DNA of 64,000 nt from Stromatinia cepivora. Taxonomy: Eukaryota; Ascomycota; Leotiomycetes; Helotiales; Sclerotiniaceae. Each line of letters opens with the position of its first letter. The first letter of the stretch is position 1. The position numbers and the translations under genes were made by a program. This document shows, piece by piece, positions 12,338-23,611 of this stretch. Location: contig RCTD01000012.1 of the NCBI GenBank assembly GCA_014898415.1, positions 1,116,001-1,180,000 on the forward strand. The letters are read 5' to 3'. Under the pieces are notes generated by a model. The model was given only the letters and a program-made list of their open reading frames with translations, had not been told where the DNA came from and did not search any database.

Positions 12338-13360
12338 CTATTTCGAGTATATAAAGGAATCGGTGATTATAATATTGTAGGAGTGGAACAAAAATAAGTT
12401 TTTTTTTAAAATATTGAATACATTTTGGTATATTTTGTCGAATACAAATTTAATGTTTGCTTTAATGAATTCGTTAAAAGGTTTCGCTATTATACTGTAA
12501 TCCTTAATAAATTGTCGATAAAAATTGCAAAAACCGAAGAATGATTGAATCCTTTTCATTATTATCAGAAAGGTCCAATTCTCAATTATTTTAATCTTTT
12601 TAGGATCTATTTCTACTTCTTTAATAGAGATAATAAAACCTAAATATTTGATATGTATAATATTGAATTCGTATTTTTTGAGATCCATTTATAGACTAAT
12701 AGTTTTTAATCGTTCGAGAATTAATTTAATATAAGTTTGATATTTTTCTTTATTCTTAGAATAGATTAAAATATTATCAAAATATATTATACAAAAGATG
12801 TTTAGATAATCGAATAAAACATCATTTATATAATACTAATAAATTACAGGATCATTCGTTAATCCGAATAATACGATTTTGTATTTGTATAATCTATATC
12901 GGATTCGAAAAATAATATACTCTTCCAAAATAGGATTCATTTTTATACAATAGAAAGTTTGATAAATATCGAATTTGGTAAAGACCTTAATATTAGAAAA
13001 CCGAGAAAACATTTCGTCGATCAAAGGGAGGGGATATCAATCCTTATACATCAAAAAATTCAATAATTTGAAGTCTATACAAAATCTCAAATTATTATTA
13101 AGTTTCTTAACGAATAGAATAGATGCAATATAAAGGACTTAATTGGATTTAATGAAATCTTTGCTGAAATTATTTATAATATATTTTTTGATGATTTTCA
13201 ATTGTTCCAAAGATATCTTGTAAAACGGATTGTAGCACAAAACTTGTTCTCCTTTGCCTTCTAATATGATTTTATGATTATAAGATCGGTTAAAAAGCAA
13301 AGTATTTGATTTATACTTGGAAAAAGCTTGATGATATTATCGATATTCAGATAGTATTTC
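12338..13360 (-). pseudogene. Gypsy-1 reverse transcriptase, broken
   Basis: Two open pieces give the RT. At 12836-13024: FTKFDIYQTFYCIKMNP (matching the family's FTKLDLRxAYHxIR motif) and YKIVLFGLTNDP (family FGLTNAP). At 12338-12688: YLGFIISIKEVEIDPKKI and FFGFCNFYRQFIKDYS, the thumb/connection motifs. Between them, at about 12765-12800, the catalytic box reads YFDN rather than YxDD, so the enzyme is dead at its active site as well as split by stops. RNase H-like sequence follows at lower coordinates. Confidence 0.85.
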
Positions 13361-13899
13361 AGATTCTGAATTGATTTCGATCAATATTCGATCGAATTTC
13401 TTTCAAACTTTTGTATTCTTGAATTCGATTAAAGCAACCAGCATTCTTTCTTTCGTATATCTTTTGTTCTATTGGAAATCTATTACATTATCGAATTCTT
13501 TTAGAATAATAATAAAAAGTTCAATTTATTTATTTCTTTTATATTCTAATTAGAACTTATCGGATTTGAGTATATATAGATCGAGAATTTCGGGCGATAT
13601 ATAAGAAAGGTATTTATAAATCTATAATAATGATATAATTAATTAGAAAGGAAATGGATTAAATTTGAAAGGAATCGGGATTTTTTCCTTTTCAATAAAA
13701 ATTTGTATTGTATTTATATTTGAAGGTTTTTGTTATACATCATCAACTATAATTGATCTGCTTAATTATGAATCTCTTCGATTCTAATATTCTTCAAATT
13801 GATTATCTTATCAATCAGCATTTTGTTAAACTAATTGATTGATCTTCCATTTGCAAAGGGATAATTGGGTAACAAGGAGATTATTCGAATAGGAAATAG

Positions 13900-14350
13900 T
13901 ACAGGATCTCTTTTTAGATTATTCGAGATATCAATTAAAGTAATCGAATTTCGCTTGAGTTTTTAATAATTAAAGTCTATCTAAAATAATACTATAACTC
14001 CTTAATTCAGTAATAAGAAAAGGGATAAAAAATTGTTTATAATTATCGACCGTTAAATTAAAGAATATAAAATGAATAATAGTATGGTTTTGTATACTAT
14101 TATACCCTTTAATTTCAATTGAAATTTCAAACAATATAATTCTAAGTTTAAATATAGGAAATAAACAAATAAGAAGTATAATATTAATAAAAACGAATTT
14201 ATTTACTTTAGAATCAATAAATACTTTTAATCAATAAATATAACTATTTTTCAAAAGATTATAAGGAAAGATAAATACTTTTTTTCCTATAAGCTTAGTT
14301 AGATCAAGAAATCTTATATCCTATATAACATTTAGGATAGAAATGGAATC
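13900..14350 (-). pseudogene. Gypsy-1 retroviral-type aspartic protease region, broken
   Basis: The minus strand reads IGKKVFIFPYNLLKN, then FIDSKVNKFVFINI (degenerate active-site box; Gly and Ala replaced), then FFIPFLITELRSYSIIL. The same region in Gypsy-2 is open at 63740-63967 and reads FIDFEVNRFVFINI. Position between gag and RT agrees with a Gypsy pol. Confidence 0.65.
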
Positions 14351-15791
14351 TAAATGTTTGGTTTTAAATGCTTTTCTTTTTTTAAACAAATATTCTATAT
14401 AGCTTCAATTATAGTTTCTGGGTTGAAATCTTCTTTGGTATCTTGATATTCTTTGAATTCTTTTGCTTCTTTTTGTATTATCTCGATTTTATTGAGGTTA
14501 TCAATATGAAGTATCGATATATGTATTACTTCAAGAAAGGGAAAGGGCGATGAGCATTTGAAGTTCGAATAATTATTGAATGCGATAGGGCCGGTATATC
14601 CAGGAAGGGTATTCCGGGATGGAAATGGTTTCGGAAATATAGAGATTCCAAAATTGGAATTGTTAAAGCTTTGAAAGAATTGTAAGGGGTTTGTAATAAT
14701 CGTTGGTTTGTGAATAGTTACAAAGACTTTTCGATCAATATAGTATCGGTTTTGTTTTTGTAATAAAACTTTATTTTGATTTACTTTAATAAATATATTC
14801 GTAAATTCTTTTGTAATCTTGTAATCTTTGATAGGTATTATTATTATTTATAAAAGAAAATCGGAAATCTTCTATTCGAGATCTCTGAATAGAATTTTAT
14901 CATTGGTAATCTCTATTTGGGTAATAAATAATCTGAATTTTCTATATTATTCTAAAAAGTTACTATATCGAGTTATATTAGGTATAATCTATATTTTATA
15001 TTGAAAACAAGCATTATCGATTTCAACTGAATTCCGATAGATCACTGCAAGTTATTCGATTAATTCGAATATTATAAATCGGGGCATTTGTATATAAAGA
15101 GTATGATAATGTATTTATACTTCTGATTCGGTTTAATCGATTATATATACACAGTGTTATATTTCACTCTTAAATGATATAGTATATAGTTCGAATTATT
15201 CTATAATTAATAATTACCACAAATTAACTTTAAATTCAATATTATCGTTAAATTTAATAATAAGATTTGTGGGTTTTGGTGTATATATATTTTGCTATAA
15301 ATTGTAACTAATATAAGAATATGATTTTGATCGATTAGGTCGGCTTCTTGAATAAAAGGACCCTTAATTATTAGATAAATCGTCATTTCCTGAAAGGGAA
15401 GAAGAATCCTTGGAGGGCTTTAGATGATCAAATCGTTTAATCAAAGTTTTCTTCTTTTGATTTCGAGATCTTCGGATTTGCTTAAATAAAGATCCTTGGA
15501 TTTCGATTAAAGGAATAAGGGAAGTCCCAAATATTATTGTTGATTTAGATATCTATATAAATATTATTTAAAATTCAAAAAGAAATTGTATTGTTACAGA
15601 GTTTATCATTATTATAACTTTCAATTATTGATTCTCCTCTTTCAAACTTATAACTATTATATAGAGATTTTATAATTATAATAATGATTTGAAAAGAGCA
15701 ATTGAATTGTTGGAAGTATTGGTTTTATGTATTGAAATCTTCTCTTTACCAGTCTTCTTTCTTTTAATAATAATGTTATTTAATTCTGTAT

Positions 15792-15995
15792 TTATATTTT
15801 CTTCGAAAGATTGTTGAAATAATTGAGGAGAAGGAAAGGGTTCTTTAGAATATGTTTTCGAAGGTTCGGAGTATATAAAAGGAGGAATTCGTTGTATTGT
15901 AAAAGTGATGGTATACTTTTAAAAATATTTATATCTTCGTCGATTAAATCGGAATAGATCTTTTTCTTTTGGGTATAATGTTTGTAAAAGTTCAT
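15792..15995 (-). pseudogene. Gypsy-1 gag N-terminal fragment
   Basis: A 67-residue open frame just inside the 5' LTR (begins MNFYKHYTQKKKIY, rich in Lys, Leu and Asn). Its location, 80 bp from the LTR on the coding strand, is that expected for the start of gag. No zinc knuckle is visible. The assignment rests on position only. Confidence 0.45.
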
Positions 15996-16074
15996 CTAAG
16001 AAGGTATTATTAAAGTAAGATATTATTTGGGAGGTTATTAGATGATCGGATATTTATAAATGAATTGTAGATAA

Positions 16075-16356
16075 TGTAATGTATAAGAGTTGTAATAAAA
16101 TTGAATAAACAGGGTCAATTATGTTTTTTAGAATCTACAATTGAAGAATTATGGCTTGTAAGGAGCGACTAGATATATATACACAAATATCCATTTGTAG
16201 ATTATAGGGTTGTATGTATGCGTTATTAGGGTTATCATTTTACTATACTAAATCGTATGATTCGTAATGTATACATACGGATGATCAGCTCATAAATTGA
16301 TATGGGAGATAAGAGGTATCACGTGGTTAGCCTCCTATGGTTCACGATTCGTGACA
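16075..16356 (-). repeat. 5' LTR of Gypsy-1 (282 bp)
   Basis: Matches 9314-9595 over its whole length with transition differences only in the parts I compared (for example TGACGCAC against TAATGTAT at the start). Ends ATTCGTGACA at 16356 and is followed by the GGATT duplication. Confidence 0.9.
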
Positions 16357-16931
16357 GGATTTCGAAGATAAAACTGGAAAGAAATAGAATATAATAAAAG
16401 TAGATTCTATAATTGTAAATAATTATAATAAATAAATAAATATTGTAAATATTTATAATATAAACAATTATCAAAGCAAAAAGAACAAATAAGAGTTTCT
16501 ATAATAGAGAAAAGAAAGAATATCAAAATAGGATTTTGGGTCAACAATATATTGGAAGGGTGTTTTTTGGGATATAGGTTTTTGAAATGCGGATTTCTGG
16601 AATATAGGTTTTTGGTATAGAAAGGAAGTTTAGTGTAATTATATATTCTATAAATAGATTTATTAAGCGATTGAGGCTATGTAAAACAGCAACAAAACCC
16701 GCCAAATATGATAGCTCAAACCGCTGTACTTAGATATATTATATTATATTAATCTTTACAAATTACACAAATTACCCACTAACCCACAGATTACTTACAG
16801 ATAACCCACACAAAACAGATTACTCCAAAATCCCAATGGATAATTCGCAGAACGGATAATATCTTCAATGGATAACCTACAGGACAGATTATCCGCGAGT
16901 ACCCGTGGGTTGCGGGTTATTTCTGTGCAGC
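16357..16931. other. Boundary between AT-rich block and gene island; possible hAT-like MITE
   Basis: The composition changes here from AT-rich to mixed. Near 16555-16620 the phrase ATATAGGTTTTTG occurs twice. At 16687-16925 the ends look like imperfect inverted repeats of the hAT kind: the left end starts CAGCAACAAAACCCGCC and the reverse complement of the right end starts CAGAAATAACCCGCAACCC. The interior repeats AACCCAC/GGATAA-type motifs. No exact 8-bp duplication was found, so this is only a candidate. No coding frame is visible. Confidence 0.35.
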
Positions 16932-17218
16932 CTATGAATGATAGGATATTACGTGGCGTAGCTCTACGAGAGCCTTCTTCTCAAATTCGTGATGGATGGA
17001 ATCATTCTCTACGATAATCTCGGTGAGAATCTCTTGAAGCTTTGTTTTCGAGAGACAGAGTACTGCATCTTTCGCCGAGGAGGACTGTGGAGGGCTTGAT
17101 TGCTCTATGACATCCGCGACCCAAAGGTCAACGTCTACTATAGTTAGTTAGTAGTTGTTTTTTCGGAGGAGATTTAAGAATTCTTACTATCTTTTGAGGC
17201 CCCTTTATCCCTAGGCAT
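16932..17218 (-). CDS. Orphan-family protein E, 78 aa, two exons
   Basis: Model: exon 1 17188-17218, intron 17138-17187 (50 bases), exon 2 16932-17137. The intron has donor GTAAGA, branch TACTAAC and acceptor CTATAG, is in phase 1, and the joined frame is 79 codons including stop. The protein begins MPRDKGASKD and carries TKLQEILTEIIVEND, which aligns with TKLKEIVRDLIIENH in the pseudogene at 19.1-19.8 kb and YKLRELVTDILQIND in the 208-aa gene at 18.05 kb. It stops before the C-terminal DGT motif of those relatives, so it is either a short member or 3'-truncated. No signal peptide or membrane segment is seen. Function unknown. The gene lies 47 bp downstream of gene F on the same strand. Confidence 0.6.
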
Positions 17219-17265
17219 GGTGGACAAATGATACTACTAACCGAGCCAATGTGAGGTTGTTATTG

Positions 17266-17631
17266 TTATGGAATAATGTCTTCCCGAACACCAGGAAACA
17301 TCATTATCTGGGGATTTCGAAGTAGGTTGCTTTAAGATGGCGCAGGTGAATATGATTTGGAGGTTAGTTCCGGTTTTTTCCTAGAATATTCACTACTTAC
17401 CACACGGGCACTTTGTGGCGATCAAAATGCCAGTATATCGATTTCTTGATGAATGCAGTAATTGCCCAAACAGGTTGGATGACTTTCGTCGATTTGATAT
17501 TGTCATCATGCTTGAGGCTTTGCTGATCTGAGATAGTTGTTGGCATTTATATGTGATAATAGGGCCAAGGAAATATGCGTACCAGTGCATCTTCCAGCCC
17601 GTCTAAAGGCATCGTGAGGTTTCTTAGCCAT
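17266..17631 (-). CDS. Small orphan protein F, 79 aa, three exons
   Basis: Model: exons 17583-17631, 17401-17527 and 17266-17329. Introns: 17528-17582 (55 bases, donor GTACGC, acceptor CTCAG, phase 1) and 17330-17400 (71 bases, donor GTAAGT, ACTAACC branch-like site, acceptor AAAG, phase 2). The three exons join into 80 codons with no internal stop, which supports the model. The product starts MAKKPHDAFRRAGRC and contains VIQPVWAITAFIKKSIYWHF; it is basic and soluble in appearance. I do not recognise a domain. It sits head-to-tail with gene E. It shares the short phase-1 first exon of its neighbours, but its sequence similarity to them is weak; it may be part of the same cluster by duplication or an unrelated short gene. 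Confidence 0.45.
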
Positions 17632-18053
17632 TTGACAGACTCACAATTTTGGTTGTTCCGAGAACTCGAAGTAAAACTTTTTGTGCGTAAGTTACTTCAA
17701 TGTGATATACTAGATTGACTTATAATTTCTTAAGCAGTTTGGTTCATTGTTGGAGGGAGAAAACAAAATTACGAGGATACTCAAGAAGAAGCACAATAAG
17801 AAATCGATATCGGTAGGTAGTTAATGTGAGCTAAATCGCATTTGAGTAATTATTCCACTCCTATATTCACTCTTCTCTTGTCAATTCTTTGCACATATAG
17901 ACATCACTGTGATGATTAGGTATACCATAAACTGACAATGGTGATGCAGAATCTGCGCTTGATATTGGTCGAATCTCAATCTATGTGCCAGTGTTTTCTT
18001 CCGTGAACTTATCTTCCCCCGCAAAAGTCAGCAAAAGATTCCACTGGACTAGT
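17632..18053. other. Intergenic, between orphan genes A and F
   Basis: About 420 bases with no gene visible. It should contain the 3' end of the transcript of the gene at 18.05 kb and the promoter of gene F. Confidence 0.5.
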
Positions 18054-18742
18054 CTAGTTATTGATGATGTCCCAGTCACCAGAAGAATCCCGAACCTCAG
18101 ACTCAAGATCTGGGGATGCCTCTGATTCGAATGACTTAAGTACCGGGGAGCGCCCTGGCTCGAATGGCTCAAAATATCGAACCTCGAGAGTGCCATCCTC
18201 TTCTTCGATCAACAACTTCTCCTTGAAATATTTTCGGATGGACTCGCTGGATCCAGCCATGTCGGAAATTAGTACTCGAAGAGTTATTGGTGATTTTTCA
18301 TCCATGAATACAACCAACGCATGAGGATCACCTTCATTAGGATCACCCTCATACTCAATATCAAGCTCATCGAACTTGTTTTCCCACGCATTTACAAGCC
18401 ATTTCTGATTCTGATCGTTAATTTGTAGGATATCTGTAACAAGCTCTCGAAGTTTGTATCTTGGAATAATTCGCATTGCTGCCATGATTCTGTTCATAGT
18501 AGTTCGTTTCTCTTCTAGTTTTTTTCTTCGCTCCTCTCCGATAACTTCGACGCGCTCTTCAATTCCCTCCATATCAAGGCCTCTGCAGTCGATAAGGCGA
18601 GCAACAACTTCCTGAACCTCAGATGTCTCGAGTCTCATAGCTAGTGTACTCATTAGCATTTTTAATTACTTTTGATGAGAATTAACAAGGAAAACCACGT
18701 ACCAGACCTGAATACCCCCTCACCAGCAGCAGTGCGTGCCAT
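18054..18742 (-). CDS. Orphan-family protein A, about 208 aa, two or more exons
   Basis: Model: exon 18703-18742, intron 18641-18702 (62 bases; donor GTACGT, branch TGCTAAT, acceptor CACTAG, phase 1), exon 18054-18640; 209 codons including stop. The middle is charged and helical (EEERRKKLEEKRTTM is preceded by a Glu-rich run, coiled-coil-like), followed by YKLRELVTDILQIND. The C-terminal part has SIRKYFKEKLLIEEEDGTLE, and then an acidic, Ser-rich tail. The same LLxE...DGT motif recurs in the genes at 20.3 and 21.6 kb. Upstream of the ATG at 18742 the frame stays open to about 18905 (STSNT, FQSRVNSNHFPK) and resembles the open stretch upstream of the pseudogene at 19.1 kb, so the true start may lie in a further upstream exon. 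The frame also opens at an internal ATG at 18659. No known domain; function unknown. Confidence 0.65.
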
Positions 18743-19144
18743 GGTTAATAACAGTCTTTGCAATTTTTCCCAATAGAAGTTGTTGTTGCGTCGAGAAACC
18801 CCTTTATTGATTTTCGGGAAATGATTCGAGTTGACTCTACTTTGAAACTCAGCTTTTGCTTCGTTGTTTGTGTTTGAAGTTGAGGGGGAAGAGGAAGGAG
18901 GAAAACTTCACCTACGGTAAGTATTTGTGAGTTGAGCGCTAGACCAGATTAGTACAGCTAGGCCTCTGATATTCACTACCGTACCACTAGAAACGGTACA
19001 TGCGATTATCAAAATGATGATTTGTAATGCAACTTATACGAGAGTATAGTGAGTGGCTTTGCTAGTTCATACAATTTAAATTTAGTCGAAATCTATCTGC
19101 CATACTTCGTAATATAATTCCCTCTCCTAAGCATCATCCTAAAA

Positions 19145-19774
19145 CTACTTTCCATCGGCCCCAAAGACCAGGTCGATACAAAGACATCCTCGAGAACCAC
19201 CGGGTACAGTATCCGGCTCGAACTTGCGAATTATCAAAGTGCCACCCTTTAGTTCTATTAATAACTCTTCCTCCAGACCCTTTCTGAGAAGCCTCTTTCA
19301 CTCATAAAGCTCGACAAATATGTACTAAAGGGCCATTGAATGGTGCTCATTGGCGAATTCGACGATTGATATTGAGATGAGCATACTCTCTCTACGGAAG
19401 GAAGCGTCTTCCACCAATTGCTTAGCGACGTGGTGGTTCTCAATAATTAGATCTCTAACAATCTCTTTAAGCTTAGTCATTGGAAATGATCTAATGGCTT
19501 CGGTAACTAGTCTCTTGACTCCAATTTCTTTCTTTCCATATCGTCTATAGCCTATACAATATCTGTTTCATTGACTTGATCGTCCCTGATTAGGCTGGCA
19601 ATGACTTTTGTGGTTTGTTCTCTCGGGAGATCAGCTAGATCTAGTATAACCTTCAGAAATTATCTATGCTAAGGAAATCGTGATAAATGGTATACCGGGC
19701 TTTGGGTCGGGAAGGATGATAGCAGGGGGAGCCTTAGATCCAATGCGACTTCTCGTAGCCAGATCTTGCGCCAT
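19145..19774 (-). pseudogene. Broken member of the orphan family (P)
   Basis: Exon 1 at 19696-19774 (MAQDLATRSRIGSK, then a Pro-rich stretch ending PDPKP) is followed by a phase-1 donor GTATAC. Downstream, the minus strand reads LADLPREQTTKVIASLI, a TAG stop, then MERKK, a frameshift near 19510, then KRLVTEAIRSFPMTKLKEIV and RDLIIENHHVAKQL, two more stops, and finally RLLRKGLEEELLIELKGGTL. Segment by segment this parallels the intact gene at 18.05 kb (EVQEVVARLID, RRKKLEEKR, YKLRELVTDILQIND, FKEKLLIEEEDGTLE). At least three stops and one frameshift make it a pseudogene. The frame upstream of exon 1 is open to about 19949 and includes an in-frame ATG at 19822, so the ancestral gene may have started there. 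Confidence 0.75.
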
Positions 19775-19949
19775 GACTGGCAGGTAAGATTTGAGTCTAC
19801 CGCGAGATTTAGTAGCGTACATTTTTGGTATAATTTTGCTATGGTGATGACTGCGAAACTGCTCTTCTTTTGATGGTGTAAAAGCCTTGATCGACTTTGA
19901 CGAAGTGTTTGAAGTCGATGTACTGATAAAATTTGACGATTTTATCCTG

Positions 19950-20343
19950 CTAGAGTGTCAGTTTATGTAAAAATGGACACCAGTATCTACTTGATATTTC
20001 GTATAGCAACATCAGCTTTGATGACTAGAAGCGAGCTGGACGGTATTAGAACATACCCTGCGTTTGATATACACTCTTGACCAGTTACTACAGTTTTTAT
20101 TCGGAAATTTCTATCATATTCTTATCATTACCTTCACTGAAACACCTTTGTTATGTTTTCCAATGAGGATCACAATAAATTGAGGTTAAAAGAGTAGTCA
20201 ATTTTTCTGATTAGCTAATATCTGCCAAGTGGCATTCAGTCTATTTATAGACTAATTAACGTAAAGTGTCGCAGGACTTACTCTCTTCACACCCCTTTGT
20301 AAAATCTCGCAAAAAGTCCCCAATGCATCGTGATTAGTGCCCC
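19950..20343. other. Intergenic, no gene seen
   Basis: Lies between the possible 5' limit of the pseudogene and the stop of the next gene. I see no conserved frame; it should hold the 3' transcript end of the upstream gene. Confidence 0.4.
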
Positions 20344-21062
20344 CTAAGCTAAAGCTCTAGCGCCTACCCACTTTCCCATGGCCTCTCGTACAATTTCTGA
20401 GGCTGAATAACAGTCTTCTCCATCATCATTAATCTCAAAAGTACCATCCGCCATTTCCCTCAATAACATCTTCGTCAACCAGCTCCTGACAAACCTATTA
20501 CCCACCACAAGCTCAGGGATCACCTCCTTCCAGTCGATTTTGACACCAGCATATTTGGTCTTTGTCCATTTTCTGATGATCCTATCACTTTGAAGCGCAA
20601 ACGCAATTTTTCGGAGCTTGTCTTTTGATGAACTACCAATAGCTTGCAAGATTAAGACTTGTCTGGTCAAATCTTCTCCCTCGGCTGCACCAACGTAATC
20701 CATATTTTTGTTTTGGACGTTAGTTGATTTCTGCTTCATTTCGGCGATGATTTTGTTGTTCTGTGCCATATAGGTGATAAATTCTTGGTCGTTCTCCCTA
20801 GAGGAAAGGAGACTGGGAGGTTTTGGTGATGATGATCTTCTCAGAGGAGATGGAGGCTGTGATGGGGGTTCGGATGGTGATGTGAATGATACACTCCATG
20901 GAGGAGAAGGAGGTCGTGAGACTACGTGAATAGTTAGTATTTCTTTTTGGATACTGAAAGGGCCTTCATACTAGTTGCATGTTCATTGTGATGAGTGTGA
21001 GAATTCATATCTATTGGATCTGTATGATTAATATGAGGCCAACTAGCAGTATTGTTCTGCAT
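20344..21062 (-). CDS. Orphan-family protein B, 222 aa, two exons
   Basis: Model: exon 1 20972-21062, intron 20922-20971 (50 bases; donor GTATGA, branch TACTAAC, acceptor ACGTAG, phase 1), exon 2 20344-20921; 223 codons including stop. An alternative start is the in-frame ATG at 21008. Residues about 31-70 are Pro/Ser-rich (SRPPSPPW, SEPPSQPPSPLRR, SSSPKPPS) and probably disordered. From residue 82 (MAQNNKIIAEMKQKS) a folded part follows, with KDKLRKIAFALQSD and near the end FVRSWLTKMLLREMADGTFE, the family's LL-x-E...DGT motif. No signal peptide or membrane segment. It is flanked by relatives on the same strand. A first-ATG reading without splicing would give only 141 aa and lose the Pro-rich part. 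Function unknown. Confidence 0.65.
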
Positions 21063-21576
21063 TGAAGAAACCTTCAGTTGCTTGCTGTGAATATTCGTAG
21101 AATTGGTGATAGTGAGTGTTTCTCAGATGAACAAGCTGTATATTTTATTAGAATTTATGTTGGAAAGGAAGGAAGGTGGCTATTTAAGAACCTCTGAGCA
21201 AGATATAGTGTCAGAAGTCAACGCTAAAGAAATACAGCCACTACTGGTATCGGAGAATGAGAGAGGATTCTACTGTAGATTTTGGTCTTGATATAATCAG
21301 CTCCAGTTACGGCTTACCGGGGTTATATTTTCAGGTAGACAGTATTGAACCCTCAACAGTTGTTTTGCACACCATGAAAAGTAAGACCATAATATCATGA
21401 AACAGAAGATAAAAGATTCGCTGGCCAGTATCTAGCATATCCGCTTTGTAAATCACATCTATCAACCACGTCCAAACGCTTTATTAGAAAAGACCAACTT
21501 GACCTGACAAAGTTTCACGCCACCAAAATAAATCCATGGCCAACAATAAAAATCCATAACCACACATTCATTCCTG
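21063..21576. other. Intergenic, no gene seen
   Basis: Should contain the promoter of gene B and the 3' end of gene C's transcript. A 62-codon plus-strand frame here (21103-21291) has no supporting features. Confidence 0.4.
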
Positions 21577-21958
21577 CTAAGGTTGAAAGTTAAGCACACC
21601 AACAGTGCCATCATCCTTCAAATAAAGCCCCCTCTCACAGAAGTTCCTAAAAGCAGCTCCCGTCACAGGATCATTGCCTTGTTTGATGTAGGAATCTCGA
21701 ACGTGGTCTGGTGAAAGCGATTTGATAACTTCCGCGAAGGTGTATCCTCTGATTAGTGGTGTTGGAGGATTTAGTTTGGTATAGATCGGTGTAGCGCGCC
21801 GTGTCCTGGAGGGTACTATGATCATCATATATTAGGAAATGCTTCTCCCAGGAGAAGCTGAAATAGCCACCAAGCTTCTACTTACCTAGCTTATTTCCAA
21901 CTCTACGGCAAAAAGCTAAGATAGCCTCCAAGATTTCTTTCACCTGAAGTCGCTTCAT
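21577..21958 (-). CDS. Orphan-family protein C, 103 aa, two exons
   Basis: Model: exon 1 21886-21958, intron 21816-21885 (70 bases; donor GTAAGT, CCTAAT branch-like site, acceptor ATCATAG, phase 1), exon 2 21577-21815; 104 codons including stop. Exon 1 encodes an amphipathic-looking helix (MKRLQVKEILEAILAFCRR). Exon 2 encodes TPIYTKLNPPTPLIRG, YTFAEVIKSLSPDHVRDSY and ends AAFRNFCERGLYLKDDGTVG plus seven residues. The last block is the same kind of C-terminus as SIRKYFKEKLLIEEEDGTLE and FVRSWLTKMLLREMADGTFE in its two neighbours. It is half their length, so it is a short paralogue. No membrane segment or known domain; function unknown. Confidence 0.6.
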
Positions 21959-23611
21959 CTCCACAGTTAAAAGCTAGAGGTACGTCTGATTACTGACTAT
22001 TCTATTTCAATGCCAGATATATAATGGAGTTGATTATGCAAAATAATATAATGAATGGAGTTTATTGTGTTATTTGATTGATATTTCATGCGAATTGCAG
22101 AAAACATCTTGGATAACAACTGTGATGGAGAAAGGAAAGAGCAAAGTATTCAAGAGTTAATCATGGTTTTTCGGTGAAATGAGGAAGTGGCTACGAATAT
22201 ACTAGGAAGATAGTTTCTTAATGTTCATGTTGCTACTGCCATCATCAGTAAACTTTACTTGAATGCTATATGGGGTTATAAAGATGTGAATAGTAATATT
22301 ACTATAGAACATTTTATCTAAAGGCTTTAGTATTCTATCAAGTAATTTTTATTTTAAAACCTATTTGATATTTAAATCAATGTCAATCATTCAAGCAACT
22401 TAAAATCAGAAAATCTTTCATTATTAGATTGCAGTCCAAACTCTTGGATACCTTGAACTCGATGAACACAAGTTTTTGGTTCTTCAATGAAATTCTAACT
22501 ACTAGATTAGTCAATATATGTCGCATCTTTAGATTATGTTTGCTGAACAAATTTGACTTAATCTAAGAATGTGAGGTAAGTCTTACCATTTCATGCTATA
22601 ACCCTGCCCAAAATATATTACGAAGTACCTTACAAAGTAACGTTAACTTCTATCTAGTTGCTCTATCCTTAAATATCGCTATTGCTAAACACCACTAGTG
22701 TGTATCTGGATAGCATATAGTAATAGTTGTGAAAAAAGAATTGAAGCGAGATGAACTTGAGATTTACGTAGATTTATTTAATACAATTCTTGAAATGAGT
22801 TATGGCAATTATAATAGTAGTACTTTACTTTATAAACTAGAAGCTATGGAGGGATATACACATCTAATCAAAATCAATCATATAAAAAGATTTCATATAT
22901 TCGTAGAAGTGAAGTGAGGAGTTTACAATCTAGTTGAGCTGAACTAAGCGAGTATGACGTCCTCTCTCTTTCATTGAAATCTATTGAATTTACTAATCTC
23001 CCCTCTTGGAAATCCAAACACGACTCCAAAGAGAAACATTCCGGATAATTTCTATATTAATATAAGGTATGTAATATAAGGTATGATTAGCATAAACGAG
23101 AAAATAGAAAAGCAAAGTTTTCCAGAGGGGAATATAACTCTTCCTTACAGTACTAATTACAACTTAGTGCTTACAATGACCGCACCACAATCGGATATTT
23201 TCAATCCCTGGACCCATTGAAACATTCATATCATTTTAAGTATCGAACCTATTTTGAATACTGGATTCTTTTTCGGTACTGAGAGCTTATATCTGATTTG
23301 GGCCCTGGCTGTTGGACACTCTGATCGCAATAAAAGCAAGCACGTTTCACTCACACTGTATGTCATTTCACGAATATAAACTTGAAATGTGGCAATCAAT
23401 TATTCATTGCTTTGCTTGTAAGATTTCATCTCTAATAGAGATTGATCCTATTGTCCCTGTGCAAAATCTCGCATGCACAAAAAACCGCCGATCTACCTGG
23501 ATATTAACGCCCACACTACCACTGAACCATTCCTGGCCCACGCTCGAAGCTAACCTTCCTGCCAACAAATTTTATGGGCCCAATCAATTCGGCATACACT
23601 CCTCGTCGTCT
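21959..23611. other. 1.65-kb intergenic region, partly AT-rich
   Basis: No gene supported. A 62-codon plus-strand frame at 22729-22917 (KRDELEIYVDLFNTILEM...) begins with GTG, lacks splice context and matches nothing I know. The segment 23190-23610 has gene-like composition but no frame that joins plausibly. It may contain decayed copies of the neighbouring family that I could not resolve. Confidence 0.4.

Larger units (their letters stand above)
9314..16356 (-). mobile_element. Gypsy-type LTR retrotransposon, full length (Gypsy-1), RIP-degraded
   Basis: A 7043-bp element with 282-bp LTRs and a perfect 5-bp target-site duplication GGATT (9309-9313 and 16357-16361). Orientation is minus: a purine-rich tract (GAAGAGGGGGATAG on the minus strand) directly precedes the LTR at 9314-9595, making that the 3' LTR, and the coding fragments read on the minus strand. 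From high to low coordinates: gag-like frame 15792-15995; aspartic-protease region about 13.9-14.35 kb (FIDSKVNKFVFIN, a degenerate [LF]IDSGA box); reverse transcriptase about 12.3-13.4 kb; integrase below that, ending near 10.60-10.74 kb; then a non-coding 3' region with a GATC-rich repeat. Every frame is broken. The order PR-RT-IN is that of Ty3/gypsy. Confidence 0.9.

Noticed and set aside
18061..18324. 87-codon plus-strand frame
   Set aside because: It is the antisense of gene A's Ser/Glu-rich tail; its serine richness mirrors the codons on the coding strand.
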